From NCBI GenBank assembly GCA_903884265.1, contig CAISEG010000053.1:1-33081 (forward strand): a stretch of DNA of 33,081 nt, in the 5' to 3' direction. The DNA comes from an uncultured Anaerolineales bacterium (lineage in GTDB: Bacteria; Chloroflexota; Anaerolineae; Anaerolineales; Villigracilaceae). This document shows, piece by piece, positions 27,922 to 33,081 of the stretch. Below the pieces are notes generated by a model. The model ran no database searches. It worked only from the letters and a program-made list of their open reading frames with translations, and had not been told where the DNA came from. The translations under genes and the position numbers were made by a program. Each line of letters starts with the position of its first letter. Position 1 is the first letter of the stretch.

Positions 27922-28635
27922 ATGAATCTAAAAGAACGTGTTGTGGTCATCACCGGCGCAACCGGTGGGCTGGGTTCAGTCATAACGCGCAGCCTGGCGG
28001 AGGGCGGGGCAAGACTTGCCCTGCTGGACATCGATCCTAATAAACTGGCCAGTTTTAAGGAAAGCCTTGGTCTGCCTGAGCCGCGCATCCTCACCCAAAG
28101 TGTGGACCTGCTTGACCCAAGCGGGACAAAGACTGCGGCTGAAAAAATTGTCACCAAATTTGGGAAAATCGACATATTGCTGCACCTGGTGGGCGGCTGG
28201 ACTGGAGGCAAGACCCTGCTCGAAGCCCCCACTGAAGACTTAATCTTCATGCTCAACCAACACGTATGGACGAGCTTCAATGTGAGCCAGGCATTCGTCC
28301 CATATTTGATCCAAAACGGCTGGGGTCGGGTGGTCATGATCACCTCGCCCTATGCCAGCCGTCCGAATGCCAAAGGCGGACCTTACGCGATTGGCAAAAC
28401 CGGCCAAGAAGCCTTGATGCTGACCCTCTCTCAGGAACTTAAAGGCACCGGTGTAACTGCCAACCTGCTGCAAGCCAAAACGATCGACATCCAACGCGTG
28501 AAGGGGTCCGCTCCCTCACCCGAAAACGCTTCGTGGACCACGCCAGAGGAACTGGGCTCCGCCATCCTCTATCTGCTCTCAGATGAGGCGGGTACAGTCA
28601 ATGGGGTGAAAATACCCATGTACGGTTCATATTAG
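27922..28635 (+). CDS. Short-chain dehydrogenase/reductase
   Basis: VVITGATGGLGSVITRSLAEGGARLALLDID (Rossmann TGxxxGxG), ...VVMITSPYASRPNAKGGPYAIGKTGQEALM (YxxxK). Confidence 0.9.
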   Translation: MNLKERVVVITGATGGLGSVITRSLAEGGARLALLDIDPNKLASFKESLGLPEPRILTQSVDLLDPSGTKTAAEKIVTKFGKIDILLHLVGGWTGGKTLLEAPTEDLIFMLNQHVWTSFNVSQAFVPYLIQNGWGRVVMITSPYASRPNAKGGPYAIGKTGQEALMLTLSQELKGTGVTANLLQAKTIDIQRVKGSAPSPENASWTTPEELGSAILYLLSDEAGTVNGVKIPMYGSY

Positions 28636-28813
28636 GATCAATCACCGACGTTTTATAGGATATCAGGGATTTTTTATTCAAAATCCTTAAAGATACCAAT
28701 ATTTGTCCCCTTTGGTTTATACTTCAATACAATCATAAAGAACCCATTATCGCCGCGGATACTTGGAGATTTTTGTTTCCGCTAATTGAGTTGTTTCAGA
28801 GGGAACGTCCTGC

Positions 28814-30595
28814 ATGCTCACCACCTCCGGAAACCAGTTTCAGCTCAACAACAAACCCTTTCGCATCATCTCGGGAGCCATCCACTATTTTCGTGTAATG
28901 CCCGAGTACTGGCGCGACCGGTTCGAAAAAGCCAAAGCATTCGGCCTGAACACGGTGGAAACCTACATGGCCTGGAACTTGCACGAACCGCGCCCTGGAG
29001 AATTCAACTTTGACGGAATGCTGGACATCGTCCGCTTCATTGAAACCGCGGCAGACCTGGGTCTGAAAGTCATCTTGCGACCCGGACCCTATATCTGCTC
29101 CGAGTGGGACTTTGGGGGGCTGCCTGCCTGGTTGCTCAAAGACCCGCACATGCAAGTACGCTGCATGTACCCACCCTACCTCGCCGCTGTGGAGCGGTAC
29201 TTTGATGCTCTTGTGCCGCGTTTCGCCCCGCTATTGGCATCCAATGATGGTCCCATTATTGCCGTACAGGTTGAAAATGAATATGGGGGATATGGTAATG
29301 ACCGCGAATACCTTCAAACCCTTGAAAATGACCTGCGCAGGCACGGTGTGGATGTGTTCCTCTTCACATCCGATAGCGCTTACGACAACAACATGCAGGG
29401 CGGTTCCCTGCCGCATCTGCTCAAAACTGTCAACTTTGCCTATGGCGCCCACCCTGCGTTAGCAAAACTACGCAAGTATCAGCCTGAAGGCCCGTTGATG
29501 GTCACCGAGTTCTGGTCAGGCTGGTTTGATCATTGGGGCGAACGGCACCACATTTCCATGGGCGGCCTGCCTACATCTCTGCTCAGCCAGTGGTCGCTGG
29601 ACAAGCTGCTCGCATCCGAGGCGTCAATTAACTTTTATATGTTCCATGGGGGAACGAATTTTGGCTTTATGAACGGCGCGAACCGCTCCCCATGGACAGG
29701 TTATAGGGCTGATATCACCAGTTACGATTATGACGCCCCTCTCGACGAAAGTGGGGATGCAACCAAGAAATTCAGCCTATACGGCAACCTACTACGCCAG
29801 CACGTGCCCGACCTACCTGCTCTATTCCTTCCAGCGCCAGCCAGCAAAAAAGCTTTCGGCCGGGTACAGCTAACAGAAAGCGTCAGCCTTTTCGATACTC
29901 TCGGAAAGAACACCCCGCGCCCCACACCCGAGCCGATGGAAACATTCGATCAGTCTTACGGTTTCATCCTTTACCGGACGCGGGTTTCAGGTCCGCGCGA
30001 GTCGGCCCAGCTGGAAATCTTTGACCTGAATGACCGTGCCCAAGTCTTCTTAAACGGAGAGCCATCCGGTCTCCTAGAGCGCGAGTTCCCGAAGCGCAGA
30101 TTATCTATTGCCATCCCCGCGGGGGGTGCCACGCTGGACATCCTCGTTGAGAACATGGGGCGGGTCAACTTCGGCATGCATTTGCTCGATCGAAAGGGAA
30201 TCACGAATGGTGTGGCTCTCGGGAAACAATTCCTTTTTGGGTGGGAAATAACCCCGCTCCCGTTGGACGACCTATCAGCATTGAACTTTGTTTCCAAAGA
30301 TAAACCCAGAGTTTTGCCCAAAACCGGCGTGCCAAGGTTCTGGAGCGGCTCTTTCTATGTTGACCACCCCGCTGATACATTCCTTTCCATGCCTGGCTGG
30401 ACGAAAGGCGTTGCTTGGGTAAATGGTTTCAACTTGGGCCGCTACTGGCGCCGCGGCCCTCAGCAGACACTTTATGTCCCCGCGCCAATTTTGAAAAATG
30501 GCCAAAATAAAATCATTGTTTTGGAACTGCACGGGCAGCGCCAACCGATTGTGGAATTCGTCAGCAAAACCAACCTGAAGGCACGTCGCTGGTGA
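28814..30595 (+). CDS. Glycoside hydrolase family 35 beta-galactosidase
   Basis: RIISGAIHYFRVMPEYWRDRFEKAKAFGLNTVETYMAWNLHEPRPGEFNFDG...LRPGPYICSEWDFGGLPAWLL...VQVENEYGGYG...MVTEFWSGWFDHWG...NFYMFHGGTNFGFMNGA. Confidence 0.95.
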   Translation: MLTTSGNQFQLNNKPFRIISGAIHYFRVMPEYWRDRFEKAKAFGLNTVETYMAWNLHEPRPGEFNFDGMLDIVRFIETAADLGLKVILRPGPYICSEWDFGGLPAWLLKDPHMQVRCMYPPYLAAVERYFDALVPRFAPLLASNDGPIIAVQVENEYGGYGNDREYLQTLENDLRRHGVDVFLFTSDSAYDNNMQGGSLPHLLKTVNFAYGAHPALAKLRKYQPEGPLMVTEFWSGWFDHWGERHHISMGGLPTSLLSQWSLDKLLASEASINFYMFHGGTNFGFMNGANRSPWTGYRADITSYDYDAPLDESGDATKKFSLYGNLLRQHVPDLPALFLPAPASKKAFGRVQLTESVSLFDTLGKNTPRPTPEPMETFDQSYGFILYRTRVSGPRESAQLEIFDLNDRAQVFLNGEPSGLLEREFPKRRLSIAIPAGGATLDILVENMGRVNFGMHLLDRKGITNGVALGKQFLFGWEITPLPLDDLSALNFVSKDKPRVLPKTGVPRFWSGSFYVDHPADTFLSMPGWTKGVAWVNGFNLGRYWRRGPQQTLYVPAPILKNGQNKIIVLELHGQRQPIVEFVSKTNLKARRW

Positions 30596-30618
30596 AACAG
30601 CGAATCCGGAGAATTGAC

Positions 30619-31656
30619 ATGAGCCTGCAATCCGAAATATATGAACAACCTGAACTCCTGGCTCGCCTGCTGCTCAACCAGCGGGAAACCGTGGAGAAGA
30701 TCGCTGAGATCGTCCATAAACGCAATATACGTTACGTATTTCTGGCGGCGCGCGGTACGTCGGATAATGCTGGGCGGTATGCCAATTATCTGTGGGGAGC
30801 GCAAAATCAACTCCCTTTGGCGTTGGCAACTCCCTCGCTGTTCACTTACTACAACCGCCCGCCTAAATTGGATGGCGCGCTGGTGGTTGGCATATCCCAG
30901 TCGGGGCAATCACCGGATATCGTCAGTGTTATCGAGGAAGGTAGAATCCAGGGTTGCCTGACCCTTGCCATCACAAATGCACCCAGCTCACCCCTGGCAC
31001 GTTCCGCAGACCTTGTCCTGGACATCCAGGCAGGCGAAGAAAAGGCCATTGCAGCTACCAAGACCTATACGGCCGAACTGATGGCAGTCGCGATGGTTTC
31101 TGCCGCCATTGGAGACGACAAAAGCTGCTGGCGCGAATTGGGAAAAGTCTCCGACTGGGCTGAAAAGGTACTCAAGCAGGATGCATCCATCGCCCGCATG
31201 GCTGAACGCTATCGCTATATGCGCGAGTGCGTGGTTCTCGGGCGGGGTTTCAACTACTGCACAGCCTTCGAGTGGGCTTTGAAACTCAAGGAATTGACTT
31301 ACACTGTCGCCGAGCCGTATTCTTCCGCCGATTTCCAGCATGGACCGATCGCTCTGGTTGAGGGGGGATTCCCTGTCATGGCAGTCGCTCCACGAGGAAA
31401 AGTCTTCGACACAATACTGGAAATGCTTGGCCGACTGCGCGGTGACCATCTGGCCGAACTGGTAATCATCTCAGACGATAAACGCGCCCTATCGTTGGCT
31501 CAGTCTCCGATCTTTTTACCGGGCGGGATCCCCGAATGGCTAACCCCTATCGTCAGCATCATCCCGGCCCAACTTTTTGCGACCTACCTGACCCTTGCAA
31601 AGGGCCTCGACCCAGAGAAGCCGCGTACGATAATAAAAGTTACCGAGACACATTAA
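30619..31656 (+). CDS. SIS-domain sugar-phosphate isomerase/aminotransferase (GlmS C-terminal or AgaS-like)
   Basis: MSLQSEIYEQPELLARLLLNQRETVEKIAE...VFLAARGTSDNAGRYANYLWG...VVGISQSGQSPDIVSVIEEGR...GRGFNYCTAFEWALKLKELTYTVAEPYSSADFQHGPIALV. No glutaminase domain. ORF-track start is 30592; the ATG at 30619 is also plausible. Confidence 0.88.
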   Translation: MSLQSEIYEQPELLARLLLNQRETVEKIAEIVHKRNIRYVFLAARGTSDNAGRYANYLWGAQNQLPLALATPSLFTYYNRPPKLDGALVVGISQSGQSPDIVSVIEEGRIQGCLTLAITNAPSSPLARSADLVLDIQAGEEKAIAATKTYTAELMAVAMVSAAIGDDKSCWRELGKVSDWAEKVLKQDASIARMAERYRYMRECVVLGRGFNYCTAFEWALKLKELTYTVAEPYSSADFQHGPIALVEGGFPVMAVAPRGKVFDTILEMLGRLRGDHLAELVIISDDKRALSLAQSPIFLPGGIPEWLTPIVSIIPAQLFATYLTLAKGLDPEKPRTIIKVTETH

Positions 31657-31658
31657 AG

Positions 31659-31693
31659 AAAACCGCCGCAGGAAATCAGCCTGCGGCGGTTTT
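31659..31693 (+). terminator. Rho-independent terminator after the SIS-domain gene
   Basis: aaaaccgccgcagg-aaatcag-cctgcggcggtttt followed by tat; perfect 14-bp stem directly after the TAA. Confidence 0.85.
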
Positions 31694-31838
31694 TATCCGA
31701 AAGGATCACCTGTTAATATAGCTACACGAAATTGATTTTTTACGGCAATCTGCACAACCTCACTTGCAATCGAAAAAGCAGCCCTTTTATTGCATAACGA
31801 CCAAAGTTGTCCTTATGGTATAAGAATTAATGGTAAAT

Positions 31839-33081
31839 CTATTTCTCCCAAAACTGCGGCAAATATGACCGATTAGTCTCAAGCATATCCTCCAACACTG
31901 CCTGGATCTTGTCCGCTTTTGGCCCAAGCGGATGTGCAAGTAAGGCTTGATAAGCAGCCTCGCGGTCACCGTGAACTGCAGCCTCGACAGTCAATAATTC
32001 ATATGCTTTGACTTGCGCGATCAAACCAAAGCAGACCGGCGGCAAGGGTTCGGTGGGAATCAGCTGCACACCTTTGCGGTTAATCTTGGCTGGCATTTCC
32101 AATACCCAATCAGCTGGCCACTCTTTCACAGCTCCATTATTGCGGGTATTGATAATATGAGTCTCTGCCAAGTCGTTGTAATGGGAATTGAGCAATTGGG
32201 TTGCAACTGTGGAGTAGTACGCGCCGCCGCGCAGCATCAAACCAGCCGGGGGTTCATTCAGATTGGGGTCAGCATACTCACACAGCAGGTCTTTTTCAAT
32301 CTCGATGACTTCCTCCGCCCGTGATGGCGGCCAATCTTCCTGGGAGGCGAGTTTCTTGTCGGTGTGGTAGAAATATTGAAGGTAATAATTGGGGATCATG
32401 CGCAGGACATCAATCGTGCGCGGATCCCATTCGGGGTCTTCTTCCGCTTTGAGGTCGGCGATGAACCCTTCAATCACCTGCGGCCAGATATCCTCCCCCT
32501 CCACAGTGAAACCACGGTGCCATGTAAGGTGATTCAAGCCCAGGGTGTTGAGCTCGGTGTGCGCAGGATTGATATATCTACCGGTCGCCTGTTCAATCTG
32601 CTCGATAATCATCATCTTAGTGGTGATGGCGACATTACAGACGCCGACTGCCGTCACATCTGGAGCATATTTGCTTAGAGCTTGCGTTACCAAGCCGGAA
32701 GGATTGGTGAAATTAGCCAGCAACGCACCGGGAGCAAGGGCTCTCATATCTTCTGCAATTTTGAGGATTACCGGAATCGTGCGTAGAGCTTTAGCCATTC
32801 CACCCACACCGGTCGTTTCCTGCCCAATCAAGCCGTGACGTTTACCCAAGTACTCGTCCTTACGGCGCGCTTCCATCTGACCAACGCGCAACTGAGTGGT
32901 GACATAAGAAGCGCCTTCGACAGCCTGGCGCTGATCGGTGGTTAAAAAGACCTTGAACGGTGCCCCCTTGGTTTCGACCATTCTCCGGGCAAATCCACCA
33001 ACAATTTCAAGCCGGGCAGCATCAATATCCATCAACCAGAGTTCATCCAGCGGAAATTGTTCTGTGAGGGTCAGGAAACCA
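31839..33081 (-). CDS. Glycoside hydrolase family 4 protein (alpha-galactosidase / 6-phospho-beta-glucosidase type), truncated by the right window edge
   Basis: Frame stays open upstream of the ORF-track start: [94 protein letters not shown]...[15 protein letters not shown]...VGVCNVAI...LGLNHLTW. Confidence 0.92.
   Translation of the reverse strand, partial: GFLTLTEQFPLDELWLMDIDAARLEIVGGFARRMVETKGAPFKVFLTTDQRQAVEGASYVTTQLRVGQMEARRKDEYLGKRHGLIGQETTGVGGMAKALRTIPVILKIAEDMRALAPGALLANFTNPSGLVTQALSKYAPDVTAVGVCNVAITTKMMIIEQIEQATGRYINPAHTELNTLGLNHLTWHRGFTVEGEDIWPQVIEGFIADLKAEEDPEWDPRTIDVLRMIPNYYLQYFYHTDKKLASQEDWPPSRAEEVIEIEKDLLCEYADPNLNEPPAGLMLRGGAYYSTVATQLLNSHYNDLAETHIINTRNNGAVKEWPADWVLEMPAKINRKGVQLIPTEPLPPVCFGLIAQVKAYELLTVEAAVHGDREAAYQALLAHPLGPKADKIQAVLEDMLETNRSYLPQFWEK

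Noticed and set aside
1-33081. CRISPR array, tRNA/rRNA genes, transposase or integrase, known defence systems
   Set aside because: Looked for by eye on both strands; no regular spaced repeats, no recognisable RNA gene signatures and no transposase/integrase motifs. Ordinary metabolic genes fill the window. A formal tRNAscan, Infernal or DefenseFinder run would be needed to be certain.

Overview
The window is a gene-dense bacterial chromosomal segment. Protein style and gene content suggest a Chloroflexi/Anaerolineae-like organism, but this is an inference. Most of it is housekeeping or central metabolism: a transaldolase/phosphoglucose isomerase fusion and rpiB, folB and folE in convergent orientation, hpf and comF, a Tad/Flp-type pilus assembly block (cpaB, REC-ParA cpaE, cpaF/tadA, tadB, tadC), a ferredoxin, Fe/Mn superoxide dismutase, a glycogen cluster (glgA-glgC-malQ), adenosine deaminase, two EamA transporters, a riboflavin pair (RibD-type reductase and ribA), an SDR, and a sugar-catabolism group (GH35 beta-galactosidase, SIS-domain protein, GH4 glycosidase running off the right edge). 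I found no convincing new biological system, CRISPR array, tRNA, rRNA or intact mobile element. The less obvious content is three decayed genes that the ORF track does not show: a VanY-type D-Ala-D-Ala carboxypeptidase remnant on the minus strand (about 317-818), a frameshifted PilZ paralogue (about 22416-22755), and a possible nucleotidyltransferase remnant ending in the malQ terminator (about 17722-17960). All family assignments come from reading motifs by eye; no database search was run.
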